In this document: positions 8,522 through 16,781 of the stretch, piece by piece
Layout: every line of letters starts with the position of its first letter
Position numbering within the stretch: the first letter of the stretch is position 1
Source of the DNA: Actinomadura barringtoniae
GTDB lineage: Bacteria > Actinomycetota > Actinomycetes > Streptosporangiales > Streptosporangiaceae
Length of the DNA stretch: 64,000 nucleotides
Assembly: GCF_017573505.1 (NCBI RefSeq)
Contig: NZ_JAGEOJ010000002.1
Span: forward strand, 496,001-560,000
Reading direction: 5' to 3'
The notes under the pieces: generated by a model
Seen by the model: the letters and a program-made list of their open reading frames with translations, nothing else
What the model was told of the DNA's origin: nothing
The model's database searches: none
Made by a program: the position numbers and the translations under genes

Positions 8522-9547
8522 TCAGAAGACCGGGATGATGTCCTCGGGGTCGATGAAGCTGACCTCGACGCCGGAGATGTCCAGCTCCGGGATCGCGGGG
8601 AACTCGATGCCCCAGCGTTCCACGATGGCGCGGACGCGGGCGATGGCCTGCTTCCAGTTCTCGGCCTGCTCGTCGAACGACAGGACGCCGAGCCCGGCGT
8701 CGCGCGCGTGGTTCATCAGTACGCGGTGGTTGTTCAGGAAGTAGGGCGGCAGGTCCCAGAAGCCGTCCGGCGGCTCCCACAGGATCATCGACAGGAACAC
8801 GAACCCGGCGCGGAGCTGCTTGGTGATCTGCCCCTTGATCTCGTCGTTCAGGCCGGGCCACTCCTTTTCCAGGATCGTCAGGCAGATCTGCAGGTGGCGG
8901 GACTCGTCCCGCCCGATGCGCCGGAACATCTCGGCGAAGACCGGATGCCGCGCGCCCGACGCCATCCCGCGGAACAGCGTGGACGCGGCCATCTCGCCCA
9001 TCATGAAGCTGCAGAACAGCACCGCCAGCGAGTACTTGCCGACGGCGGAGTTGAAGCCCTGCCAGTAGCGGCCGCCGTTGTGGTAGAGCCAGCCGATGTT
9101 GTTGTGGGCCGCGCGCTCCAGGTCGTTCTCCGGCGTCCAGTCCAGCGGCGCGCCCGGCCACATCCTCGTGATCGAACGCCGGCAGCACTCTTCGTGGTTC
9201 ATCTCGTCACGGGTGATCGCGAAGAAGCACTTGCGGACCGGATCCTCCTCGTGCTGTTCGAAGGCGTGGATGGTGGCGCGGGCGAAGACGGCGGGCCCGG
9301 AGGCGTCGAAGTTGGCCAGCACGGCGAACCAGTACATGATCCCGAGCCGCTGTTCGGGCGGGAAGTCCTCCGGGTTCAGATCGTCCCAGGGCAGGTCGGC
9401 GGGGTCCCAGACCGCGCTCTTGGACTTCTCGTAGATGGCGGCGAGCTTGTCGGTCTCGACCCGCCACTCCATCGGGTAGATGTTCGGCTGCGGGACTTCC
9501 GGGGCGGGCCAGAACCCGCCCTCGGGAACGGTCAGCTTCTCTGCCAT
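8522..9547 (-). CDS. Ferritin-like diiron oxidoreductase
   Basis: Helical protein of 341 aa with two carboxylate-histidine motifs: DEMNHEE near residues 114-120 and RDESRHLQI near 213-221. These fit the ExxH iron ligands of the ferritin-like/R2-like diiron superfamily. Further acidic ligand candidates lie in FEQHEED and GEMAAS. It has no signal peptide and no membrane anchor. The ATG at 9547 has AGGAG nine nucleotides upstream. The gene starts 19 nt after the EamA stop on the same strand, so the two are probably cotranscribed: an oxygen-activating enzyme with an exporter. The precise reaction (N-oxygenation, hydroxylation or desaturation) cannot be read from the sequence. Confidence 0.7.
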   Translation of the reverse strand: MAEKLTVPEGGFWPAPEVPQPNIYPMEWRVETDKLAAIYEKSKSAVWDPADLPWDDLNPEDFPPEQRLGIMYWFAVLANFDASGPAVFARATIHAFEQHEEDPVRKCFFAITRDEMNHEECCRRSITRMWPGAPLDWTPENDLERAAHNNIGWLYHNGGRYWQGFNSAVGKYSLAVLFCSFMMGEMAASTLFRGMASGARHPVFAEMFRRIGRDESRHLQICLTILEKEWPGLNDEIKGQITKQLRAGFVFLSMILWEPPDGFWDLPPYFLNNHRVLMNHARDAGLGVLSFDEQAENWKQAIARVRAIVERWGIEFPAIPELDISGVEVSFIDPEDIIPVF

Positions 9548-9566
9548 GCGCGGCGGCTCCTGTGGG

Positions 9567-10544
9567 TCACTTGCGTGTGACGCTCTTGGTCCCATCGTTC
9601 GGTGAGACCGTCACGACCCGCAAGGGCCCTGCCGGAGTGGTCTCTCGCCTGACTCGGGTGCGCTGGGTGAGCGCGACGCAGACGACCACGGCCAGCGCCG
9701 TGAGGAGGGTCGTGGCGTCGATGGTCTCGTCCAGCAGGACCCAGGACCAGAGCAGGGTGAGGATCGGCTGGGCCAGCTGCACCTGGCTGGCCCGCGCGAT
9801 GCCGACCCTGGCCATGCCCGCGTACCAGGCGAAGAAGCCGAGGTACATCGAGCCGAGCGCGACGTAGGTGAAGCCGAACGCGGCGCGGCCGGTCCAGTGC
9901 TGGTCGGTCGTGGCGAGCATCCAGAGCGTCACCGGAACGGTGATCGGCGCGGCCACCACCAGCGCCCAGGAGATCACCCGCCAGCCCGGCATCGTGCGGG
10001 CCAGCCGGCCGCCCTCGGCGTAGCCGATCGCGCAGGCGACCATGGCGGCGAACAGCAGCAGGTCGGCGGCGGTGAAGCGGCCGGAGCCGCGGATCACAGC
10101 GAAGCCGGTCACGCACGCCGCTCCGGCCGCGCTCGCCAGCCAGAACGCGGGGCTCGGCCGTTCCCCGGCCCGCACCACGGCGAGCACGGCGGTCGTGGCG
10201 GGCAGCACGCCGACGATGACGGCGGAGTGCGAGGCGGAGGCGCCCTGGTCCAGCGCGAGCGTGGTGAGCACGGGGAAGCCGAAGACGACGCCGCCCGCGA
10301 CCACGGCCAGCGCGCCCCACTGGCGCCGTCGCGGAAGCGGGGCGCGGACCGCGGCCAGCGCGATCACGGCGGCCAGCGCGGCGACGGCGGCGCGGCCGAA
10401 GCCGATGAGGTAGGGGTCGAGGCCGTCGAGCGCGTAGACGGTGCTCGGGAGGGTGAACGAGAAGACCAGCACCCCGAGGGCGGCCAGCCCCAGGCCGCCG
10501 AGCGCTATCGTCGAACCATCAGTAGCGCTATCATTGTTTCTCAT
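9567..10544 (-). CDS. EamA/DMT family transporter
   Basis: Predicted ten-helix inner-membrane exporter, 325 aa, made of two EamA repeats. The second repeat ends with the family-type SQVQLAQPILTLLWSWVLLDE segment. The start is the ATG at 10544-10542 (MRNNDSATDGST), which shares its bases with the start codon of the divergent MocR gene, leaving no 5' leader for a Shine-Dalgarno. Its position next to a MocR regulator suggests export or homeostasis of an amine, amino acid or vitamin B6-like ligand; this is inference from how MocR proteins usually control adjacent genes. The diiron enzyme follows after 19 nt. Confidence 0.85.
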   Translation of the reverse strand: MRNNDSATDGSTIALGGLGLAALGVLVFSFTLPSTVYALDGLDPYLIGFGRAAVAALAAVIALAAVRAPLPRRRQWGALAVVAGGVVFGFPVLTTLALDQGASASHSAVIVGVLPATTAVLAVVRAGERPSPAFWLASAAGAACVTGFAVIRGSGRFTAADLLLFAAMVACAIGYAEGGRLARTMPGWRVISWALVVAAPITVPVTLWMLATTDQHWTGRAAFGFTYVALGSMYLGFFAWYAGMARVGIARASQVQLAQPILTLLWSWVLLDETIDATTLLTALAVVVCVALTQRTRVRRETTPAGPLRVVTVSPNDGTKSVTRK

Positions 10545-10560
10545 GCAACAGGATAGCAGT
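10501..10560. promoter_or_regulatory. Overlapping divergent promoters and likely MocR operator
   Basis: AGCGCTATC occurs at 10501-10509 and again at 10524-10532, and GATAGC lies at 10552-10557. TATCAT (10529-10534) lies 8 nt before the plus-strand ATG. On the minus strand TATCCT lies 5 nt before the eamA ATG. The two start codons overlap in CATG (10542-10545). Repeats of this kind next to mocR genes are typical regulator sites; direct binding is inferred. Confidence 0.55.
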
Positions 10561-11949
10561 GTGGTCTCGCTGGCCGACAGGCTCCGGACCGAGGTGGGGC
10601 GGCTGCGCCCCGGCGAGCGCCTGCCGTCCAGCCGGGCGCTGGTGGAACGCCACCGGGTCAGCCCGGTCACGGTGACGCGCGCGCTCGGCGTGCTGGCCAC
10701 CGAGGGCCTGGTGGTGACGCGGCCGGGCAGCGGCACGTTCGCCGCCGAACGGCCCGTACCGGCGCCCGAGCCCGCCGACCTCAGCTGGCAGGCGGTCGCG
10801 CTCGGCGACCGGGCCGTGGACGCGAGCGGGGTGTCGTGGCTGCTCACGCCGCCGCCGGACGGCACGATCGCGCTGAGCGGCGGCTACCTGCATCCCTCGC
10901 TGCAGCCGCTGCGCGCGCTGTCGGCCGCGGGCGGACGTGCCGTACGGCGGCCGGACGCCTGGGACTCGCCGCCCGTCAGCGGGCTGGACGGGCTGCGCGC
11001 CTGGTTCGCGCGCTCGATCGGCGGCGACGTCACCCCGGCCGACGTGCTGATCACCTCGGGCGGCCAGCAGGCCCTCACGTCCACGCTGCGAGCGCTACTG
11101 CCTCCGGGCGCGCCGCTGCTGGTCGAGTCGCCGACCTACCTCGGCGTACTGGCGATCGCGCGGGCGGGCGGCCTGCACCCCGTGCCGGTGCCCGCCGACG
11201 CCGACGGCGTACGGCCCGACCTGCTGGCCGAGGCGTTCGCCATGACCGGCGCCCGCGCGTTCTACTGCCAGCCGACCTACAACAACCCGAGCGGCGCGCT
11301 GCTGTCGCCCGAGCGCCGCGCCCAGGTCCTGGCGGTGGCGCGGGCGGCGGGCGCGTTCGTCATCGAGGACGACTTCGCGCGGCACCTGGCGATCGACCCG
11401 CCGCCGACCCCGATGATCAACCAGGACGCCGACGGCCGGGTGATCCACGTCGCGTCGCTGACCAAGGCCACCGGCCCGAGCCTGCGGGTCGCGGCGGTGG
11501 TCGCGCGCGGGCCGGTCGCCGCGCGGATCCGCGCGATCCAAGTGGTCGAGGGGTTCTTCCCGGCCAGGCCGCTGCAGGAGACGCTGCTGGAGCTGGTCAG
11601 CTCCCCCGGCTGGCCGCGCCACCTGCGCGACGTTCGGACCGCGCTGAAGTCCCGCCGCGACGCGCTCGGCGCGGCGCTCGCCCGGGACCTGCCGCAGGTC
11701 CGGGCGAACCGCCCGGCCGGCGGGCCGCACCTGTGGGCACGGCTGCCGGACGGCGTGAGCGACCGGTTGCTCGCCGAGGCGGCGCTGCGCGCGGGCGTGC
11801 TCGTGAGCCCGGGCTCGATGTTCTTCCCGGCCGAGCCGCCCGCGCCGTACCTGCGCCTCAGCTACGGCACGGCCGCCTCAGAGGCCGAGCTCGCCGAGGG
11901 CGTCCGACGCCTTTCTCATTGCTTTCGCGGCCTCGGGCCCCTCGCCTAG
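10543..11949 (+). CDS. MocR/PdxR-type GntR regulator with aminotransferase domain
   Basis: Transcription factor of 468 aa. The N-terminal winged-helix GntR domain (about residues 8-75) contains the recognition-type segment LPSSRALVERHRVSPVTVTR. A fold-type I aminotransferase-like domain follows. The predicted PLP-binding lysine is in ASLTKATGPSLRVA near residue 308, and upstream are the expected FYCQPTYNNPSG and IEDDF motifs. Members sense PLP or PLP adducts and control neighbouring transport or metabolism genes. The ATG at 10543 overlaps the eamA start codon on the other strand. Codons upstream of it would lie inside eamA and are rejected. Confidence 0.88.
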   Translation: MQQDSSVVSLADRLRTEVGRLRPGERLPSSRALVERHRVSPVTVTRALGVLATEGLVVTRPGSGTFAAERPVPAPEPADLSWQAVALGDRAVDASGVSWLLTPPPDGTIALSGGYLHPSLQPLRALSAAGGRAVRRPDAWDSPPVSGLDGLRAWFARSIGGDVTPADVLITSGGQQALTSTLRALLPPGAPLLVESPTYLGVLAIARAGGLHPVPVPADADGVRPDLLAEAFAMTGARAFYCQPTYNNPSGALLSPERRAQVLAVARAAGAFVIEDDFARHLAIDPPPTPMINQDADGRVIHVASLTKATGPSLRVAAVVARGPVAARIRAIQVVEGFFPARPLQETLLELVSSPGWPRHLRDVRTALKSRRDALGAALARDLPQVRANRPAGGPHLWARLPDGVSDRLLAEAALRAGVLVSPGSMFFPAEPPAPYLRLSYGTAASEAELAEGVRRLSHCFRGLGPLA

Positions 11950-12069
11950 CGGCTCGGTGCCCGAACCGCCAAAGCGGCGAACGCGACACGGCTTCGCCGT
12001 CTTCGCGGGCGACATCGCCTTCGGATCGCCGCCCCCTCAGGTAACGCGTTCGCGTGCAGGCTGAGGTCG

Positions 12070-12375
12070 TCAGCCGGACTCCAGAACGTCGTAGTGCGTG
12101 ACCGTCCAGTCCCGGTCGACGAGGAAGCGGTCGTCCTCGTCGTAGTAGACCGCCTTCTCCGGCTCGTCGCCCGCGAAGGCGCGGATGGCGTCCATCGACT
12201 CCCAGAACGTCACGAAGACGAACTCGGTGTTGTCGCCGACGTCGCGCCGGACCAGGTGCACCCCCTTGTTGCCGGCCGTCTCGCGGTAACCGACCAGGCC
12301 GGTGCGCCGCATGTAGTCCTCGTACTCGGCGGCGTCCGACTTGCGCGTCCAGCCCTTCCACACCCGCATCAGCAT
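12070..12375 (-). CDS. Antibiotic biosynthesis monooxygenase (ABM)-like protein
   Basis: Small alpha/beta dimeric-barrel protein, about 101 aa, starting MLMRVWKGWTRKSDAAEY. The pattern of a first beta strand, an amphipathic helix and a strand with VFVTFWESMDAIRAF is characteristic of ABM/Dabb-type folds, many of which bind hydrophobic small molecules or heme. No catalytic residue can be assigned. The start could also be the ATG two codons later (12369). It is divergent from the CGNR regulator gene with an 80-nt spacer that holds two ACCGGT sites, so shared control is possible. Confidence 0.65.
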   Translation of the reverse strand: MLMRVWKGWTRKSDAAEYEDYMRRTGLVGYRETAGNKGVHLVRRDVGDNTEFVFVTFWESMDAIRAFAGDEPEKAVYYDEDDRFLVDRDWTVTHYDVLESG

Positions 12376-12410
12376 GGACGAACGGTATGCAGATCGACCC
12401 GCCGCATGCA

Positions 12411-12449
12411 ACCGGTCAAAACCGAATACCGGTGTCGTAGCTGTAGAAT
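12411..12449 (+). promoter_or_regulatory. Candidate operator and leaderless promoter of the CGNR gene
   Basis: Two self-complementary ACCGGT sites (12411-12416 and 12428-12433) have centres 17 bp apart. TAGAAT (12444-12449) ends exactly at -7 from the A of the CGNR ATG at 12456. The spacing fits a leaderless transcript and an operator upstream of the -10 region. No regulator binding is demonstrated. Confidence 0.5.
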
Positions 12450-12455
12450 GCGGCC

Positions 12456-13010
12456 ATGGCCGACGAGGCGGGCACCCCGAGCCCCGCGCTGCTGCTGCGC
12501 GATTTCGTCAACACGCGCGACGTGGAGTGCGACGCCGACGAATTCGCCACCCCCGCCAAGCTGGCCGGATGGCTGGCGGCCCGGGGCTTGATCCCCCGCC
12601 GCGTCCATGCCGACCCTCACGATCTGGCCATGGCGGTCACACTCCGCGAGGGTCTGCGCACGGCCATGCTCACCCACCACGGGCCCTCGGGCGATGAGCT
12701 GCCGCCCGAGCTGGACGCGGCGCTGGCCACCCTCCCGTTGCGCGTTCGGATGAACGGCACGATCCCCTCGCTCGAACCGCTCGAAGGCGGGACGGCCGCC
12801 GCCGGGCTGGCGCGACTGGCGGCGGCGGTCATGGAGGCGGCGGCCGACGGGAGCTGGCCGCGGCTCAAGGTCTGCCAGGAGAACACCTGCCGCTGGGCGT
12901 TCCTGGACACCTCCAAGAACCGCTCCCGCAACTGGTGCTCGATGCGCGTCTGCGGCAATCGCACCAAGACCCGGACGTACCGGGCGCGCCGCCGTACCGT
13001 CGGATCATGA
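12456..13010 (+). CDS. CGNR zinc-finger / ABATE-domain putative stress regulator
   Basis: Protein of 184 aa. The N-terminal ABATE-type region begins LLRDFVNTRDVE, and the C-terminal CGNR zinc finger has the ligands CQENTCRWAFLD and CSMRVCGNRTKTRTYRARR. The C-terminus is strongly basic, consistent with DNA or RNA contact. Such proteins are treated as transcriptional regulators in actinomycetes, but few have been studied. The ATG has no Shine-Dalgarno and is preceded by a well-placed TAGAAT box. The stop codon overlaps the GNAT start in ATGA, so the two are translationally coupled. Confidence 0.82.
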   Translation: MADEAGTPSPALLLRDFVNTRDVECDADEFATPAKLAGWLAARGLIPRRVHADPHDLAMAVTLREGLRTAMLTHHGPSGDELPPELDAALATLPLRVRMNGTIPSLEPLEGGTAAAGLARLAAAVMEAAADGSWPRLKVCQENTCRWAFLDTSKNRSRNWCSMRVCGNRTKTRTYRARRRTVGS

Positions 13011-13516
13011 CGCTCATCCGGACGGCCGGAGTCGCCGACACCGAGGCGATCGAGCAGGTGCGCAGCCGGTCCTGGCGCGCCGCCTACGCGGGCCTGATCC
13101 CCCAGGTCCTGATCGACGCCGCCACCGGCCCCGAGGCCCTCGAACGCCGGCGCGCCTCGTTCACCGAACACCCCGAGGTGCACACGCTCCTCGCCTCGAC
13201 CGACGCCGGCGACCCGATCGGGATGGCGGCGTACGGCCCCGAGCGCGACCTGCCGACGTCCCCGAAGGGCGTCGAGCTCTACTCGCTGTACGTCGTGCCG
13301 GAGCACTGGTCGGCCAAGGTGGGCCGGGCGCTCATGGACCGCGTCATCACCGACACGCGCGCGGCCGGGAACGACCTGCTGGTTCTCTGGGTCCTCGACA
13401 CCAACGAGCGGGCCCGCCGCTTCTACGAACGCGCGGGCTTCGCGCCGGGAGAACCGGCCACCCGCACGGTCTACGGCCGGACGATCGATGAGGTCCGTTA
13501 CGCCCGCGGCCTCTAG
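13007..13516 (+). CDS. GNAT family N-acetyltransferase
   Basis: Acyl-CoA-dependent acetyltransferase fold, 169 aa. The central strand LYSLYVVPEHWSAKVGRALMD contains the acetyl-CoA pyrophosphate-binding loop (degenerate Q/RxxGxG), and LWVLDTNERARRFYERAGF is the typical motif B. The start ATG overlaps the CGNR stop codon by four nucleotides, so the GNAT is read from the same message. A second GNAT follows 38 nt downstream; the two share the opening pattern of a WRxxYxxL segment, which suggests an old duplication. Substrate unknown. Confidence 0.85.
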   Translation: MTLIRTAGVADTEAIEQVRSRSWRAAYAGLIPQVLIDAATGPEALERRRASFTEHPEVHTLLASTDAGDPIGMAAYGPERDLPTSPKGVELYSLYVVPEHWSAKVGRALMDRVITDTRAAGNDLLVLWVLDTNERARRFYERAGFAPGEPATRTVYGRTIDEVRYARGL

Positions 13517-13554
13517 GCTGGGCGACGACTTCTACCGAGAGGACGGCTGACCCG

Positions 13555-14118
13555 ATGGCTGACGTGGGCGTACGTCCCGCGCGGCGGGCGGACGCCGCCG
13601 CCGTCGCCGACATCCAGGTGCGCACCTGGCGCCAGGGCTACCGGGACCTGCTCCCGGTCGCGGCGCTGGCCGAGCTGACCGGCGCCGAGGCCCAGGAGAC
13701 CTGGCGGGACCGCTGGGCCGACGCGGTGAGCTCCCCGCCCAGCCCGCGCCACCGGCTGCTGGTGGCGGTCGCCTCCGACCTGGTCGTCGGCTTCGCCTCG
13801 CACGGGCCCGCCGACGACGACCCCGACCATGATCCCGCTCACTCCGCCGAGCTGCTGACCATGCTGGTCGACCCGCTGCACCAGCGCGCCGGGCACGGCA
13901 GCCGGCTGCTGGCCGCCACCGTGGACACCCTCCGCGAGGACGGCTTCGACACGCTGATCACCTGGGCCTTCGAGGAGGACAACGTGATGCGCGGCTTCCT
14001 CGGCTCGGCCGGCTGGGCCCCCGACGGCCTCGCCCGCACCCTCGACATGGGCGAGCCGGTACGCCAGATCCGCCTCCACACCGACATCCGACCGGCGGAG
14101 ACTGGGACCGAGACCTGA
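13555..14118 (+). CDS. GNAT family N-acetyltransferase (second copy)
   Basis: Protein of 187 aa. It starts MADVGVRPARRADAAAVADI, with RTWRQGYRDLLPVAAL corresponding to the early helix of the preceding gene product. The acetyl-CoA loop is LLTMLVDPLHQRAGHGSRLL and motif B is EEDNVMRGFLGSAGW. A short acidic insert (ADDDPDHDPAHS) precedes the central strand. A purine-rich GAGAGGACGG lies upstream of the ATG. It probably belongs to the CGNR-GNAT transcript. The acceptor is not predictable. Confidence 0.83.
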   Translation: MADVGVRPARRADAAAVADIQVRTWRQGYRDLLPVAALAELTGAEAQETWRDRWADAVSSPPSPRHRLLVAVASDLVVGFASHGPADDDPDHDPAHSAELLTMLVDPLHQRAGHGSRLLAATVDTLREDGFDTLITWAFEEDNVMRGFLGSAGWAPDGLARTLDMGEPVRQIRLHTDIRPAETGTET

Positions 14119-14175
14119 AGTCCCAGAGTCCGACCTAAATCCGGGGTCGGTGAGAGGCACCCAGGGGGCAGGCAT

Positions 14176-15912
14176 ATGTTTGAAGCCGAACGCCCTCCGG
14201 GTCGAACCGGGTCGAATGATCAGTTCGGGACTTCCATGACCACCTCAGTGATGCCGCCGCATGCCCCCGCGGCGGAGACGCCGTCCGGCCGCCGCCGCTG
14301 GCTCGGCATGGTCGTCATGAGCCTGGGCGTCTCGCTGATCGTGGTGGACGCCACCATCGTGGGCGTCGTCCTCCCGCAGATCGTCGACGGGCTCGGGCTG
14401 ACCACGACGGACGCCGAATGGGTGACCTCGGTCTACTCACTGGTGTTCGCCGCGCTGCTGATCCCGTTCGGGCGCGCCGCCGACCTGTTCGGGCGGCGCC
14501 GGATGTTCATGGTCGGCGTGGGGATCTTCACGCTGGCCAGCGTGGGCGCGGCGGCCGCCGGCTCGGGCGGCGCGCTGATCGGCGCGCGGGCGCTGCAGGG
14601 CGTCGGCGCCTCGATGGTGCTGCCGGCCACGCTGTCCACGGTCAACACCGTCTTCCGCGGCAAGGAACGGGCCATCGCGTTCGGCATCTGGGGCTCGCTG
14701 ATCAGCGGCATGGCCGCGCTCGGTCCGTTGATCGGCGGCGCGCTGGCCACCGGCGGGTCCTGGCGCTGGGCGTTCGGGGTCAACCTGCCGTTCGGCGCCG
14801 CGCTGATCGCCGGGGCGCTGGCCCTGATGCCCGAGACGCGGGGCGCCGCCGGATCGCTGCGCGACATCGACTGGCTGGGCGGTGCGCTGTCGGTCTTCGG
14901 CCTCGGCGCGCTGGTGTGCGGGCTGATCGAGGGGCAGACGTACGGCTGGTGGCGCGCGACGCGGCCGTTCGAGATGGGGCCGTTCGAGTGGCCGACCGGC
15001 GGGGTCTCCCCCATCCCGGTGGTGCTCGTGCTGGGCGTCGTGCTGCTGGCCGCACTGGTCCTGGTGGAACGCGCCCGCCTCGCGTCCGGACGCCCGGTGA
15101 TGCTGGACCTCAGCCTGTGGCGGATCGCCAACTTCCGGCACGGCAACCTGGCGTCGTCGCTGATCAGCGTCGGCGAGCTGGGGCTGCTGTTCGTGCTGCC
15201 ACTGTTCCTGCTGGGCGTGCACGGGACGTCCCCGATCCAGATCAGCGTCGCGATCCTGCCGCTGGCGATCGGCGCGTTCCTGTCCGGCGGGTACGCGGGC
15301 AAGCTGGCCAACAAGCGCGGCGCGCACCGGGTCGTCCAGCTGGGGATGGTGCTGGAGGTCGTCGCCGTGCTGGCGCTGGGCCTCACGATCACCGCCACGA
15401 CCAGCGGTTTCGGGCTCGCTCCCTGGATGCTGATCTACGGCATCGGGCTGGGCCTCACCTCCGCGCAGCTGACCAACGTCTCGCTGGCGGGCGTTCCGCA
15501 CGCCAAGGCCGGGCAGGCGTCCGGCACGCAGTCCACGGCACGCCAGGTCGGCGCCGCCCTCGGCATCGCGATCATCGGAACGGTCTTCGCGACCAGCCTC
15601 GGCCACACGATGACGGGCCGCCTGGACCGCACCTCCGTGCCCGCCGAGCGCCGCGCCGCGATCGCGCACGATCTGCGCGAGTCCGCCGGGACGTACGGAC
15701 GTGATCTTCACGACACGCCCGGGATGGGCGCGGCGGCCCACGCGGCCGACGAAAGCCTGGCCACGGCCACCCGGAACGGGGCCCTCACCACCGCGGCGAT
15801 CCTCGCGCTCGGCCTGATCATGTCGCTGCGGCTCCGCCCGGCCCGCGCGAGCAGTGATCAACATCGGGCAGAATCGACCACAGCCCCTGACGCCCAAGAG
15901 AACCAGCGGTAA
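14176..15912 (+). CDS. MFS transporter, DHA2 (EmrB/QacA-like) drug exporter
   Basis: Membrane exporter of 578 aa with about 14 hydrophobic helices, the DHA2 hallmark. It shows the family motifs VVDATIVGVVLPQI (helix 1), GRAADLFGRRRMFMVG (motif A after helix 2), and the antiporter motif region SLISGMAALGPLIGGAL (motif C, helix 5). The ATG at 14176 follows an AGGGGG purine run; MTTSV at 14236 is an alternative start and would remove 20 residues. It ends two nucleotides before the menA GTG, so the two are probably cotranscribed, although an exporter and a quinone enzyme have no obvious shared role. Confidence 0.88.
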   Translation: MFEAERPPGRTGSNDQFGTSMTTSVMPPHAPAAETPSGRRRWLGMVVMSLGVSLIVVDATIVGVVLPQIVDGLGLTTTDAEWVTSVYSLVFAALLIPFGRAADLFGRRRMFMVGVGIFTLASVGAAAAGSGGALIGARALQGVGASMVLPATLSTVNTVFRGKERAIAFGIWGSLISGMAALGPLIGGALATGGSWRWAFGVNLPFGAALIAGALALMPETRGAAGSLRDIDWLGGALSVFGLGALVCGLIEGQTYGWWRATRPFEMGPFEWPTGGVSPIPVVLVLGVVLLAALVLVERARLASGRPVMLDLSLWRIANFRHGNLASSLISVGELGLLFVLPLFLLGVHGTSPIQISVAILPLAIGAFLSGGYAGKLANKRGAHRVVQLGMVLEVVAVLALGLTITATTSGFGLAPWMLIYGIGLGLTSAQLTNVSLAGVPHAKAGQASGTQSTARQVGAALGIAIIGTVFATSLGHTMTGRLDRTSVPAERRAAIAHDLRESAGTYGRDLHDTPGMGAAAHAADESLATATRNGALTTAAILALGLIMSLRLRPARASSDQHRAESTTAPDAQENQR

Positions 15913-15914
15913 CC

Positions 15915-16781
15915 GTGGCCACGCTCTCCCAATGGGTCGCCGGATCCCGGCCCCGCACCCTGCCCACCTCACTCGTGCCCGTCGTCGTCGGCACCGGCGT
16001 CGCGATCGGCGCGGACGGCGCCGTCTGGTGGCGCGCCCTGCTCGCGGCGTTCGTCGCGCTCGTGCTGCAGATCGGCGTCAACTACTCCAACGACTACAGC
16101 GACGGCGTCCGCGGCACCGACGAGGAGCGGGTCGGCCCGCTCCGGCTGGTCGGGTCCAAGGTCGCCAAGCCCAAGCAGGTGCTGGCCGCCGCGCTCGGGT
16201 CGTTCGCCCTGGCCGCCGTCGCCGGGCTGGCGCTGGCCGCCGTGACGACCTGGTGGCTGCTGCTGGTCGGCGCGTTCGCGATCCTGGCCGCCTGGTTCTA
16301 CACCGGCGGCAAGAACCCCTACGGCTACCGCGCGCTCGGCGAGATCTCGGTCTTCGTGTTCTTCGGCCTGGTCGCCGTGGTCGGCACCGTGTACGTGCAG
16401 GTCGAGGGGATCCCGTGGGAGGCCTGGGCCGCGGCGGTCCCGATCGGGCTGCTGGCCTGCGCGCTGCTGGTGGTCAACAACCTGCGCGACATCCCGACCG
16501 ACGAGGTCTCGGGCAAGCGCACCCTGGCCGTCGTGCTGGGCGACCGCAACACCCGGTTCCTGTACGCGGCGTGCTGCTCGATCCCGTTCATGATCGTGCT
16601 GGTGCTGGGCGCCGTGCACCCGTGGGTCCTGATCACGCTGGTGGCGGCGCCGCTGTCGGTGCCGCCCAGCCAGAAGGTGCTGGGCGGGGCCAAGGGACCG
16701 GCGCTCATCCCGGTGCTGGGCGAGACCGCCCGCCTCCAGTTGGCCTACGGCGTGCTGCTGGCCATCGGGCTGGCGATCTGA
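15915..16781 (+). CDS. menA: 1,4-dihydroxy-2-naphthoate polyprenyltransferase
   Basis: Integral membrane prenyltransferase of the UbiA family, 288 aa, that attaches the polyprenyl chain to DHNA in menaquinone synthesis. The prenyl-diphosphate-binding motif NDYSDGVRGTDEER lies near residues 58-71, and the second aspartate-rich motif NNLRDIPTDEVSGKRTL near 193-209. About eight or nine hydrophobic helices are visible. The GTG start lies two nucleotides after the MFS stop. The 3' end overlaps a convergent gene by 37 nt. Confidence 0.92.
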   Translation: MATLSQWVAGSRPRTLPTSLVPVVVGTGVAIGADGAVWWRALLAAFVALVLQIGVNYSNDYSDGVRGTDEERVGPLRLVGSKVAKPKQVLAAALGSFALAAVAGLALAAVTTWWLLLVGAFAILAAWFYTGGKNPYGYRALGEISVFVFFGLVAVVGTVYVQVEGIPWEAWAAAVPIGLLACALLVVNNLRDIPTDEVSGKRTLAVVLGDRNTRFLYAACCSIPFMIVLVLGAVHPWVLITLVAAPLSVPPSQKVLGGAKGPALIPVLGETARLQLAYGVLLAIGLAI

